A DNA stretch of 64,000 nucleotides from Combretum micranthum (taxonomy: Eukaryota; Streptophyta; Magnoliopsida; Myrtales; Combretaceae), in contig JAMXBD010000023.1 in NCBI GenBank assembly GCA_024138025.1, positions 682,001 to 746,000 of the forward strand. Reading direction: 5' to 3'. Positions 46,090 to 57,370 of this stretch are shown here, one piece after another. The notes beneath the pieces were generated by a model. It worked only from the letters and a program-made list of their open reading frames with translations, ran no database searches and was not told the origin of the DNA. Positions within the stretch are counted from its first letter, which is position 1. Every line of letters begins with the position of its first letter. A program made the translations under genes and the position numbers.

Positions 46090-46444
46090 GAAGTTTTCTT
46101 TATGTGCTGTGTGTGACGTTAATTTTGTTATTCAAATATTTTTATGTTTGCGGACCTTTTTATGAAGTTTCCTTTATGGAAAATTTTAGATTTTTGCTAT
46201 ATAAATGTATGCCTTAGGGCAAAAAAAGGTGAATTGGTTACCATTTTTTAAAGAAAATCTTATAGAGCCATCTTTGCTCTTTACTCTAAATTTCGAATTC
46301 TTCCATAGAATTTTGATTTTTGATGCTATCTACTTAGGTATTCTTAGAATTAATAGATAGTTGATGATCGCTTTCCAAGTATTCTTAAAATCAACAGTTT
46401 GTGATATAAATCTTGATTCAATTTTCATGTCATACGCTGTGCTT
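46000..46444 (+). repeat. LTR B2 (right end of the array)
   Basis: Begins at the third TGATGCAATGG start (earlier starts at 45642 and 45821 are part of the triplication) and ends CGCTGTGCTT. This is the same length from CATACGCT as LTR B1, although the final CA has become TT. The target pentamer GTAGC follows at once. Confidence 0.8.
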
Positions 46445-46566
46445 GTAGCATCTGGCCATACACTATGAGGAGAAGACACCTCTGGTACTCGGCCATCTAA
46501 ACAAACTCTTAGGTTCTTCTACTTGATAGTACAAGTATTTTGAGATCTCTTAGACTCCTTACCCAT

Positions 46567-47558
46567 GGATAAGATAGTCGAACAATCTATAATGTTTTGC
46601 AGTGAAGATGGTACTATTACAAGTGGTGTGTAACAGTAAGGATATTATCACCACCACTTTGGGGAGGAGAAAGAGATCAATTGATTGTCCTATCTATTAG
46701 ACAAAACGGAAATATTTTAGGGGAAAAAAAAGAAAAGAAAAGAAAAGTGAAGGGTCCAGTCAATATCAATACCTAGTATTTGGCCAAAAAAAAAAGAGAA
46801 AAAAAATCTAAGTCGCGTGGGATATTTTAGTTTAAATGATGAGACCGGACCTTAACCCCAAAAGACAAAAAGATATACACTTAAGAGTCTTTCACCATTT
46901 ACTACATGGTAGAATTCTTGATTAATGTTAATGGAAAGGCTAGGCCTACTATATTTCTCTGCACGCTACTGTCAGCAAGTCGAGGCTCGGATCGTTAGGG
47001 TGCCTATTGAGAATCGTCTAAGACAATGAGAAGAAGAAGGGGTGAAAAAAAAAAAAAAATAATGATAATCCATCCACTCATGAAAGAAAAACGAAGGTTG
47101 CGATGCCATGTAGAGTACATAGATTACCATGAAGGGTGGTGACTGGCATGGAAAAGCATGCTAGCAAATATACGTTTCATGGGCAGACCAAATTAAAACT
47201 TTTTGAGCAGTGATGTTCAAATCGCATTGAGAACCTCGAACATTTGTAAACCTACTGAAGGATGACTAGGGGAGTTCTCGATTTACACTCGCATGGGAAA
47301 ATCATAATATTTTTCCACATGTAATATCCATATGCGAAAGAGGGAGCGAAGACGAACGGCAATTTCGGTCAAGATCTGTTCACGTGATCCGTGCCATCGA
47401 TTTTTCAGTTTGGAATTTCAAAATAGAGAAAAGGAAAAAAAAAAAAAAAATCAGGGGTGTTGTTATAAGCTCTATCCTTGTGGAAGAAACACGATGTCGA
47501 CGGAAAAGTCTCCAAATGAAGACTACATATACTGATGAAATTCTAGATCCTTATGATG
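46567..47558. other. Non-coding region upstream of the PMD gene, inside the Tat-like element
   Basis: Contains A-rich runs (46728-46806, 47044-47062) and a moderately GC-rich stretch (46960-47330), with no convincing open frame. It presumably holds the antisense promoter of the PMD gene; no clear TATA box could be chosen. Confidence 0.4.
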
Positions 47559-47942
47559 CATTTGGTATGCAAGATTAAGCCGGAATGGAATTGCGATTCT
47601 AACTTTCATTCCCTTTCTTAGTGTTTAGAAGCGCTTTTAGAAGCTGGATTCGTGATTCCTTGGAATCGACGATTCCGGCTTTGAAGGAGAATTCGATTCT
47701 GCCTTTGAGAAGGCGGAATCAAGATTCCATTCCATTCTTATTAATTATATGAATATAATTACTTTTTCATCTTATCATGTATTAATATTTTGCATTTATT
47801 ACTAAGGGCATTCTCAATAATTACAGTTTGGTCATTCCATTCCATGTAATATTCCAAACATAGGAATGGATTTGTCATTCCCAAACTCATTCCATTCTAA
47901 TCCAATCCATTCTATTCCAAATCATTCCTGCGTACCAAATGT
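47559..47942. mobile_element. MITE, family M1 copy 2
   Basis: The ends CATTTGGTATGC and GCGTACCAAATG are inverted repeats, and the body shares the CGGAATGGAATTGCGATTC and ATTCCATTCC blocks with 2651-3081. 384 bp, non-coding. It is inserted in the 3' non-coding part of the Tat-like element. Confidence 0.7.
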
Positions 47943-49659
47943 GACATTACATGTTTTATGTTTGGAAGCTAGAAAGAGTTAGGTTGAGGTTGTTTGCTAG
48001 AATTCTTGCTTAATCAATGGTAAGGAAATCTTAAAAGAAGTCAATAAGGAGATTTAGTAAAAAAAAACAAATATATGGACGAAGGTTTAAGAAAAAAAGT
48101 TTTTTTACTACTCAAGTACTAGGTTGTGACAATGGGTTACTGGAATTTGTTATAGTAGAAAGAGATGGGTGACTAAGATATTATTATCAAGCTTGATTGT
48201 GGCAACGAGTACATCTGGTGTGGTTAGACAACCAACACCTTTTGTGATAGCTAAACAACTATCATTGCTATTCATTTGTGATTGCTAAACAACTATCACT
48301 GAATAGTGCTTGCGACAGCTAGACAACTACTATAGGAACGATAGGTAGACAACTATCATGGATACTCGTTTACCATAGTCAAACTTATCCTTGTACAGCT
48401 TGTTATCTACTAATTTATAGAGAAGGAGGTTTAAAGCACATATGGCAATGGGACATGGCAAGTTGCGAAAGAGAATATCTCATTAAGTGTGAATACTCAT
48501 ATTACTACTTTTATGCGGATGTTTACAACATGAGAATGATTTATTATGATTTAGTCAACAAGTATCAAAATAAGAGATTTGCTCCAAATATATTGACGTG
48601 TATTTGTGGAAGGTACTAAATAAATAAAAAGGGGAAGGATAAGGAAACAAAAGGATCCCTTTCAAGAAGTGCCAATGTCCCTTGATATGGAATGTGCTAA
48701 ATAGAAAAAAGGAAAGAAAAAGAGAAGGAAATCAAAGGAAAAAAAAAAGATGAAGAGACATTGTCTCAACATGGGACTTTCCTATGACTTGAAGTTACAT
48801 GCTGCAAGCTCACATAATAAGGATGATGAAGAGGATTTATTTTATATGTTGCATGAGGGAAATAAAAAATTATTGTTATTTCGTATTGTTGAAGGCAATG
48901 TGTGTACGTGTGTGTGTGGCCTAAAGCGATGCGCGTAAGTGATTGTGTTGTGATTTCACTCACACAAAGAAAAGGGAGGAAAAGAAAAATAATGATCATG
49001 TGACGCTAACACTAGGCCTATATGTTGTAACTCGATTCTCAATGAAATGTTATGCGATGATTCCATGTTAGGAAGCTATGCAGCTATTTTATGAGCGCAC
49101 AAGTGCCAAGTAGTGTAATAGATAATTATATATATATTTTATGCTCAAACCCTTTCAATTTCATTTGAAAAACTTCGATTAAGGGGAAAAATGTACATGG
49201 AGTGACATGTTGCTAGCTCATAAAAAAAAAAGATGATGACAAAGAGGATTTTTTTTATATGTTGCCTGGGGACAATAAAAAATAACAAAGTATATATATT
49301 CACATACATGTGCTTTGGCAACTTGCTACGAGTAGATAAAAAAAGAGAAAAAGAAAAGAAGAATAAAAATGTATTGTATGGGGGCAAGATATAAATATAT
49401 TTATGTATTTTAGCCTAAAGCGATGTGCATAGACAAGTCAAGCTATGAACTCAGAGAAAAAAAAAAGTAAAAAAATGTGGCTTTGGTCTTAAGCTAATAT
49501 ACTGTAATATGGTGTCTAATGAAACACTAACCTATGATAGCGTGTTTGACAGCTTTGCAACTATTGTATGAGTGCATAAGTGCCATAGCTAATTAAAAGA
49601 TATATTTTATACCCAAACCCCTTTAACTTCATTTGAAGAACTTTGGTCAAGGGGTAAAA
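47943..49659 (+). repeat. 3' non-coding region of the Tat-like element with tandem repeats, ending in a PPT
   Basis: Degenerate ACAACTATCA-type repeats occupy 48225-48370. A longer duplication of about 430 bp follows: 48745-49180 resembles 49185-49640, with shared GATGATGA-AGAGGATTT, TATATGTTGC, CCTAAAGCGATG, GTGCCA and AAACCC-TT-AACTTCATTTGA blocks. The PPT is AAGGGGTAAAA at 49649-49659, directly before the LTR start TGTAGAGAG. Long repeat-rich 3' untranslated regions are usual in Tat-type elements. Confidence 0.6.
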
Positions 49660-50270
49660 TGTAGAGAGCTAAATTTGGTTTTCAACTCTTTGGGCTAAAT
49701 GATGGGGCCTTAAGAGTCAAGTCCATGAGATTACGAGACTAAAAGAGATTTGACATGGTGGATATGGAGCAGGGATCGTTGAATTAGATTGATCCGTCCA
49801 TTTTCAACCTTTTCAAGGGATTTATGCACTTAAACCGGCCTTTCATGGGCTAGAGAACCCATGGAGAAATTTATCATTGGGAGGACTCAAAAGGCTCGTT
49901 AATTGTCAATACAATCCAACGGACGTTATTAAGAGCCAAGCTTTATAAATACCCAGAGCTTCTTCTCGTTTGAGAAATCCAAAATCTGAAAGAAACGTTG
50001 TTGTGTTGTCGAAATACTTTCATAAGACATCAAACAAAGCTCAAAGTAAAGAATACGCAACTTTTCCTCTAAAACACTGGAGTTAATGCTATATCGCTTA
50101 TCTACCTGTCATAAGTGCGTTTGAACTCCCTAAGATTGCCTGCTCCTCCTCTCTACTATCTCACTCTTATTCATTCCTTGCATGTACTTCTACGTCACTC
50201 CTCTGAGGCTACATGTATCACGAGACGTATGTTATACACACCTAACCAGTATGATTGAATCTACCCCACT
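49660..50270 (+). repeat. 3' LTR of the Tat-like element
   Basis: Starts TGTAGAGAG after the PPT and aligns with the 5' LTR. TATAAATA is at 49944-49951. It ends CTACCCCACT, followed by the pentamer ATAGG. Confidence 0.8.
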
Positions 50271-50275
50271 ATAGG

Positions 50276-52184
50276 ACGTTTAGATAGTGTACCATGGATC
50301 CTTTAAAGTATAGGAGGGTGAGTATAGGGTATGGAAATCTCATACCTATACCTAACCTTGCAAGAGTGGATTTTAAAAATTATGTACTTAGAACCTATGC
50401 GTGACCATCGATACCTAATAGAGCCTTAGCTAATTAGATAGGGTATAATTTAATACTTTATACGGTTATATAATACCTACATCATATAACATAAATAAGA
50501 AATACCTATATCATATACATGTATATATACATATTGAATAGGTAGACATCAAGTTTTAATGGTCATGCTTGTGTAACATGTGTCTTGCGTTATATATAAT
50601 CTCAATGGAGTGACTTGTTAATGACATGTAAAATGACTTAAGAGGAGAAGGAAGAAGAATAAGAAGAAGAAGAAGCAAGTAATCTTGGAGAGCTTAAATA
50701 CAAGTGTGATAAATGAAGGATTTATGTAACATCATAGTTTCCCTCTACTTCTAAATTCCATTTTTTATAGTGAGATTGTTTGGGAATTTTTATACCTCAC
50801 CATTATTGGACTATACATCAATATATCTTTAAAATAGGAATCATATTCACATGTATGATGGGTTCTTCAATTTTTTTGTGCAATTATCTTGCAAAGCCTT
50901 CATGTTAAGTGCACATCTTGTACCTCATTGCTTACCATATTGATGCAGACTAGACTGGTTGCCTAGATGCTTCTTGATCTATCACAGAATATGTTATTTT
51001 CCTTAATGTTAACCTCATTTTTTGGCATAGGAAAAAACAACCTATTGTATTCAAGAGCTTAGCTAAAGTTGGGTATAGAGCTCTCAAACATGTTGTGGCA
51101 AAGTCTATTTAGATTTGTTATCTTGCTTATGAGTTATGTACGTATTCAATACATGCAATTTTGTGCTATAACAATTTTATGTTGCATTTGTTTACTAGAA
51201 TGGAATCAAAATTCTACCTTTATAATCATCGAATAGCTATTTACTTGTATGATTTGTCAAAAATTCTAGAATAACGGTCTTATTTGATGTTTGAACTTTA
51301 CTTATTTTACAATTAATTGCACAAATTGGTAAATTTAAGGTACCAAATTTGACATAATGATATTTACCCAAAATTCTACCATAAGAATATCTACTTCATG
51401 TAATATGGAATAGATTAAGAATCCATATTCCTTTTCTTCACCAAAGCAATTACAAACATTTTTTTTAAAATGTAAAATTGCTATTCATTTTAAGTCTTAT
51501 TTCACTATAGTAGATTAAATGTAATGTTAGTGTTGTATATACCATTGGCAATCCCAGTCATCATATTTTTTTTAACATATAACTTACTTTAAGGGTAAAA
51601 TAGTATTTTTATAGGTATTAGGGTTTCTTCACTTAACCTCTTCCTTTGTATATGTTAACATTGTTGTTAATGTAAATTACGCTATATTGTTTATTAAAAT
51701 CCAACTTTTGTATAGTAGGCAAATATTTGATGTTGTGCAGCTAAAGGCTACAGTGCTAAAATGCCATGAAATGGCTAATTTCCTTAAACGTGTTTCCTTA
51801 AATAGTTCACAATTTTTTTTCTTCCAAAGATAAGTTTCACGATGCTTTGCATTTAGTTATGGAATGGGACTTTAGAAGGCTAGTTTGATAACATCTTATC
51901 TCGCCCAATACAATGGATTAAGTGTGACTTGCAATTTGTCATCATCTACTGTTTTTATGATTGGCTTTTGGGTTTTCTCTCCAGTTGCGACTTTATGGAT
52001 GTAATTTTTCTTTTAATGTGATGCAAGTTTTAGAAATGTACTTAAATATATAAATATATATTTAATTTTTCTTAGGAAAACCTCAAATTTGGTATCTATT
52101 TAATATCTAATCAAATTTTAGTAGCTATTTTTGCTACTCAATTAACATCGTTTGCTCTATTTTATTGATGTGGAAAAAGCAACT
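50276..52184. other. No gene seen; includes a hAT-like end and a GAA-type microsatellite
   Basis: Around 50306-50470 a fragment (GGGTGAGTATAGGGTATGG) resembles the right end of the remnant at 18640 in complement. AGAAGAAGAAG repeats lie at 50645-50680. The rest to 52184 is AT-rich without a supported open frame. Confidence 0.35.
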
Positions 52185-52422
52185 AGGATTGCAAACGAGC
52201 CAAGTCAGTTCACAAACTACTCAAGCTCTACTTGATATTTACTGTAGTTCGATTTAAGAATAATCAAGTCGAGCTCAAATGCTACTTAAGTAGTTATCAA
52301 GCCAAGCTAAGGTTTTGTATGTTTGGCTCGATTAACTTGCGAGTATAATCGAGCTTGAATTTAAATCAGAATTGAATTTGAATCGAGTTTGGATATTGAT
52401 ATTATATATAATAAGAATTATA

Positions 52423-52954
52423 TGTTGAAAATTTTCCAATATATTGGGCTGCCATTAATTATCTAAAGTTATGGTTGAATAATTATAGTTTGATGAGATA
52501 TATTAGTTAGGTTAAATTTGTTTAGTTATTTGATCCATTATGTGTTAAGCGCATTTACACATTATTTTAAAGATGTAGTTAGATGACTAGTATAGGCCTT
52601 GAGCCTAATAGTTAGTCTATAATGGGAGGACCCTTATATATATAATGGCTAGCGTATGCCTTGAGCCCAATAGTTAGGTCGTAATGGGAGGGCCCTCTTG
52701 GATTATTATAAATAGGTTACGTCCCCTCTCTACTCCTTGACATAAGAGAAACAAAAAAAAAAAAAAAAAAAACCTAGTTGGCTATTTTCATTAAAAGCCA
52801 TCAATTGAGTAAGAGAAGGAGAAGAACACCTGGTGACACACACAAAATAACACAAGAAGATAGTTATGGTTGCCATCAATACAGGTACACTACAATAATA
52901 ATTAATAGTGTGGTATCCTAAATTCACATCTATGAATTGTAGAAAACTCTTACA
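52423..52954 (+). repeat. 5' LTR of the copia element, with a 62-bp tandem duplication
   Basis: Runs TGTTGAAAATTTT to CTCTTACA. The segment CTAGTATAGGCCTTGAGCC is repeated 62 bp downstream (52587 and 52649), while the 3' LTR has one copy; this explains most of the length difference. TATAAATA is at 52707-52714. Confidence 0.8.
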
Positions 52955-52969
52955 TGTGGTATCAAAGCC
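52955..52969 (+). other. Primer binding site of the copia element
   Basis: TGTGGTATCAAAGCC directly after the LTR differs by one base from GGTATCAGAGCC, the initiator tRNA-Met PBS. Confidence 0.75.
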
Positions 52970-54169
52970 TTACATATATGAATTTAAAACCCTAATTGTT
53001 TTAATCGATTATGTTTCTATTTCATGAATTGATTACTGTAGGTATATGATTATGGGTATGTTTTGAGAGGTCAATCTAGTGATTTTATTCATTACATATT
53101 CCAAGAATATAATTGAACATTACTTTTTAGATCTCTAGATGTAGTATAAAAAAGTATATATTAATTATTTTTCATTGATCAAGATGTGAAACATATGTCG
53201 AACGAGAAAAATATTGTTTTTCTTTATCTAAATATGAGATCACATTAAAAGCAACATCCTTTTTTTTTTTCAAGGGTGCAATTGCCATGGTCTTGAGCCC
53301 ATAATGTGCCTCTCCATAGAAAGCATGTTATACCAATTGGCCTATTATTCGGTTTTTCAGCTATGTGATTCTACAATTGAGTAACAAATACGTGTGCATG
53401 TATTATAACATCAAGGTTAATACATAGCCTATGGATTGCATAGAAATTTGCTTGTGATTATTATCAAAATAAAATTACTCAAAATTAATGTTGAACATAC
53501 AAAATCATTGGATGTAGTGTTTCCAAAAAAAAAAAAAAAAACTTTAATTCTTGCTTTGCAAAATGTGGCTAAAAAAGCAATATTGATTTGCTTTATTTTG
53601 TTTTTAATTTACACACACACACACACACATATATTCACTATGTAAATCTTAAATTGTGATAAGAATGTAATTATATTTGAGGGTACATGTGTGTATAAAA
53701 GCACCATGTGTGAATATATTTTAAGTGCACATATGTGATTAGATGCACTCCAGTGATTTAGGCAAATTTTATTTCAAGGTAATTTTGTAGATAGAAGTGG
53801 ATGGTTGCTACCAAAGTAGTTTATTCATTTAAACTTATATGTATGTCTTAAAATTATTATATATAATTACCAGCCCAAAGGGGGTAGTTATATACTTTAA
53901 TTTTAAGAACAGAGTGGAGCATTATGAGAGAATACATAGACTTAGAAAATTTGTCGCCCAAAAGAGAAATTTTCAAAATTTTGTGTGTTTGCATTAGTTG
54001 GCTTTATGTAGGGAGATCCTAATGCATGTTACATTCCTGCTCGTGATGCATTAGAGTCTTGAGTAATTAAGACCATATGAGGTTTTTTTTCCTAATAAGA
54101 AATAAGCTACTTGCCCAATTTATTAACTTGTTGCATTCCCATTGTGATTCATAGTTAATTTGGGTGTAA
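52970..54169 (+). other. Leader region of the copia element; no gene
   Basis: AT-rich and longer than the usual copia leader. It contains a CA microsatellite at 53612-53630 and an A run at 53526-53542. It may hold further small insertions; none was identified. Confidence 0.4.
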
Positions 54170-55028
54170 ACGATAATAATGCTACCATTGAAATTCTTAA
54201 TTGCGCTAATTACAAGAAGTGGAAAAGGTACTGAGTTTGCTTTGGGTATTGTTGATATTAACCTAAGCTTTACGTGAAAATGAGCCTGTTAAACCTATTG
54301 ATGAGAGTTCGCTAAGCAAAAGTAATTGTATACAAGGTGGGAAGGATCCAATAGATTAGGTCTTGTGGCTATGGAATGATCTATATCCAAGCATTTCCTT
54401 AATGGCTTACCTATGTACCAAACCTCTAGTAATGTCGAGGCAACAAAGCCTATTCAGTGAACTAATGGGTATGGAGTATGAAATATATCCTCAAAATGGT
54501 CTATATTCAATCGAAACTCAAAAATTTTGAAATTTCCCTTCTTGAAAAATTCACAGTAAGTCATGCCCTCAATTCCTTACCACTTTATTTTGGCCAATCA
54601 AAACAACCTATAATACCCGCAATTCAACTTGGAGTATTAGTGACCTTTTTTCTAATTGTGTTGTTGAGGAAGAAAAAACTAAAAAAGGAAAGAGTGAAAG
54701 CTCCTTTATTGTTTCCTAATATAAATCAATTTTTTACAAAAAATGAAAAAAAAAAAAACAAGGTATCCGGAAAAAGGCTTCTCATCGTACTCTTAAGAAA
54801 GTTTAGGAATCCAAAAGGTAAAATAGTGGTTAGATGACTCATGTGGGAGGTTCTAAAGCTACCATTAAGAAAGATGTCAAGTGTTCCTTTTGTAATAAAA
54901 CTGGACATAAGAAGAGTAAATGTGCTAGATTTACTTCTTGGTTTAGAAAGAAAAATAAAGAAAATGGTAAGTCACTAGCCCTTATTTGCTTTGAATATAA
55001 ATTAGTTAATGTTCCAATTAATTCTAGG
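54170..55028 (+). pseudogene. Copia gag
   Basis: The N-terminal motif reads IEILNCANYKKWKR, the usual L-NG-NY--WK start of copia gag, followed by degenerate capsid sequence. The zinc knuckle CSFCNKTGHKKSKC (CX2CX4HX4C) is intact near 54870-54912, followed by ARFTSWFRKKNKENGKS. Stops and frame changes separate the parts. Confidence 0.75.
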
Positions 55029-55440
55029 TAGCTTGATAGTGGGTCTACTGTCCATGTTGCAATTACCTTATAGGGGTTCATAAAGAAAAAGAAACCAAGT
55101 GATCATGAAGCCAAATTGAGAGTAGGAAATAATGTTGAAGTTGATGTTGAGTTCGTAAGTGCTATTTATTTGAATTTAAGGATTTGTTTTCAGCTTATTT
55201 TAGAAATTTTTTCATGTACCAATTTAAAAAAAAAAAAATAGATTTTTGTTTCATTATTAAATAAAAGAGGATACTCTTTTATTTTTAGTAATGGAAAAGT
55301 TAAGCTGTTTTTAAATTCTCAAATTATTGGCCATGGTGTTTTGAATGATGGATTATACATGAGATGCTTAGCCATTAATAATGAATATTCTTCTTTGAGT
55401 GTTGAAAACACTATGTCTAAAAGGCCTTTGATTAATGAAA
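55029..55440 (+). pseudogene. Copia protease
   Basis: The catalytic motif LDSGSTVHVA begins just after the gag stop at 55029, so the D-S-G core is intact. VGNNVEVDVEF and later NDGLYMRCLAI follow the expected protease-to-integrase linker. At least two stops lie in between. Confidence 0.7.
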
Positions 55441-56370
55441 AATATTCAATGTTGTAGCATAAAAGGTTAGGTCACATCTCTAAAGAAAGAGTTGGAAGAT
55501 TAATTAAAGAATGGATTCTTCCTTCCCTTGATTTTAGTAATATGGAAACTTGTGTTGATTATATTAAGGGCAAACTAACTAAGATATATTACTATATATA
55601 TATATATTAATATTATATATATAAGGTGCCACTCGTAGTTTAGATCTTTTAGAGATAATTCATATTGACATTAGTAAACCGTATTATCCCACATTGTGCA
55701 GTAATAAACATTCTATTACTTTCATTCACGACTTTTCCCATTATGGTTATATTTAATTGATAAATGAAAAATCTAATGCTCTTGAAAAATTTTAAATTTT
55801 CAAGCTTGAGGTTGAAAAATAATTAGGTAAAGTCATTAAAATTGTAAGATCTGATTGTGGTGGTGAATATTATGATAAACATGGTGATATAGAGTAACAT
55901 ATGGGTCCGTTTGCCAAGTATTTACAAGAGTGTGGGATTGTTGCCCAATATACTATGCCTGGGAGTCTTGAACAAAATTGTGCGGTTGAAAGACATAACT
56001 GCACTCTTAAAGATGTGATGAGAAGTATGATGAGTTATTCCAATTTACCTACTTTTCTTTAGGATGAGGTCATTAAAACAACTTTTTATGTCCTTAACCG
56101 TGTTCCAAGCAAATCTGTTCCTAAAACTCCTGTTGAATTATAGACTAACAGGAAACCCAGTTTGAGTCACTTGTCATGTCTGGGGTTGCTTAGCAGAGGT
56201 AAGGATATATAACCTATCTAAGAAAACCACTGATTCAAGGTCTACTCAATATTATTTTATTGGTTATCTTGAATGTTCTAAGGGGTATAGGTTCTATTAT
56301 CCTACACATGGTATCAAGATTATTGAGTCCATGATTGCTAAATTTATGGAGTTTGATGTAAAGATATAAC
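55441..56370 (+). pseudogene. Copia integrase
   Basis: The pre-integrase domain begins HKRLGHISKERVGRLIKEW, with the zinc-binding His and, further on, CVDYIKG (second Cys changed). An AT-repeat insertion (TATATATATA, about 55588-55622) interrupts the domain. The core continues DLLEIIHIDISKPYYP (first Asp), then VRSDCGGEYYD (second Asp), then LEQNCAVERHN carrying the Glu of the DDE triad (normally N-G-V-A/V-E-R). Stops are frequent. Confidence 0.78.
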
Positions 56371-56559
56371 ATGTAATGAACCATCTAATATGGAGCAAAA
56401 TGTGATGAGTCTTTCATTACCTACTTTTCCTAAATCTATTTTGCATATATCTTCTTATGTAAATGATCCACAAACTGTGAATGATGTACCCAATAATGAA
56501 ATATGCTAGCCACAAGAGTATGGATAAGAAATGCCGCATAGAAGATTAGAAAGATGAAG

Positions 56560-57370
56560 GTGTCTTGCTATTTCTGATGATTATGTTGTGTATCTTAGTG
56601 AAAATGTTGATGAAATTAATGATATCGCTGAACCTTTAACATATGATGCAATAGCTGGTCTATAATCTATTATGTGGTTAAACGCTATCAGAGATGAGAC
56701 GCAATCTATGGTTAACAATAAAGTGTAGGAGCTTAGTGAGCTTCATAAGGGTTGCAAACCTATTTGTTATATTAAGATATTTAAAGTAAAGAAAGAGTCA
56801 AGTGGAAAAATTGAGCATCTTAAAGCAAGATTACTAGCTAAAGGCTTCACTTAAAAGGAAGGTGTTGACCATCGTGAGATTTTCTCACATGTTTCAAGTA
56901 AGGATTCATTTAGAATTATTATGGCCTTGGTTGCTCATTATAACTTAGAATTACACTAAATGGATGTAAAAACAAATTTTTGAATGGTGATTTGGTTGAG
57001 AAGTGTATATGAAACAACCTCAAGGTTTCATTGAGAATGGTGAAGAACATCTTGTTTATCGGTTAAAAAAATCAATTTATGGTCTTAAACAAGCATCACA
57101 ACAATGGTACTTAAAATTCTCTCTTGGTTTTGTTGAGAATAAAAGTGACCAATGCATTTATTTGAAGGTCAGTGGGAGCAAGTTTATTTTTCTTGTCTTA
57201 TATGTTGATGATATTTTATTGGCTAGTAGTGATTTGGGCTTGTTACATGAAACTAAAAGTTTGTTGTCTAAGAATTTTGACATGAATGATCTTGACGAAG
57301 CTTCTTTTGTTTTAGGTATTGAGATTCATCATCATAGGTTTCGTGCTTTACTAGGGCTTTCTTAGAGAGC
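56560..57370 (+). pseudogene. Copia reverse transcriptase
   Basis: RT starts near SIMWLNAIRDETQSM, continues through VKKESSGKIEHLKARLLAKGF and VDHREIFSHVSSKDSFR, then has a frame break. A 120-codon open stretch follows (57003-57362): MKQPQGFIENGEEHLVYRL, KKSIYGLKQASQQWY and the catalytic LYVDDILLAS, which is intact. The earlier palm Asp (MDVKTNF) is also visible, but in another frame after a stop. Confidence 0.82.

Larger units (their letters stand above)
42424..46444 (+). mobile_element. Head-to-tail array of short Ty3/gypsy elements, four LTRs of two families
   Basis: The order is LTR A1 (42424-42935), internal A, LTR A2 (43749-44290), a 235-bp chimeric internal piece, LTR B1 (44526-44994), internal B, and LTR B2 (to 46444). 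All lie in the same orientation. The pentamer GTAGC flanks the whole array (42419-42423 and 46445-46449), and the PMD reading frame continues across when the array and one copy are removed. All LTRs begin TGATGC and are preceded by a PPT; those with an internal region downstream are followed by a tRNA-Met-like PBS. Families A and B match mainly over their last roughly 130 bp. The internal regions hold only a short acidic ORF fused to RT-start fragments, so these are deletion derivatives dependent on other elements. Confidence 0.85.
39752..46566 (-). pseudogene. Plant mobile domain (PMD) gene, intron-bearing, interrupted by an LTR array
   Basis: PMD proteins share a domain spread by plant transposons; some host members act in silencing and genome stability. 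The start is ATG at 46566 (MGKESKRSQNTCTIK). The frame runs to 46450, is broken by the array (42424-46444), then resumes: SVWPDATITKDFF spans the join. Next come HLTNGTFCYIKLEPHPQQRV, HFRNERKELPLSYTQFLC and VTTWDELTPTLEDVFILSG. A 95-base intron (41778-41684) follows; splicing it joins YLRYRF to EAFLIFWLSSYVFPRG, canonical PMD. Further on: ALGPFYFGSLSQRIDIYH, VRPRAWAWTERKLV, VAYQFRFDQGV (about 41090) and YRDIYLHIHHLYFP. A Ser/Thr-rich tail leads to a coiled coil (RDQLKAKLKEVELEVERQLR) ending at 39752. At least six stops and two frameshifts make it a pseudogene. It is antisense to the surrounding Tat-like element. Confidence 0.8.
26388..50270 (+). mobile_element. Tat-like Ty3/gypsy element, 23.9 kb with nested insertions and an antisense PMD gene
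   Basis: LTRs at 26388-26992 and 49660-50270 share the same layout, including TATA boxes. The pentamer ATAGG occurs directly before the first LTR (26383-26387) and directly after the second (50271-50275). This supports one insertion whose two halves are now far apart. After the 5' LTR come a PBS, gag (27151-28634) and a protease remnant (to about 29300). Before the 3' LTR come tandem repeats and a PPT. RT, RNase H and integrase of this element are missing. Between the halves lie a minus-strand Tekay-type element and an antisense PMD gene. Caveat: the duplication requires the LTR to end in ACT/AGT rather than CA. Confidence 0.65.
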
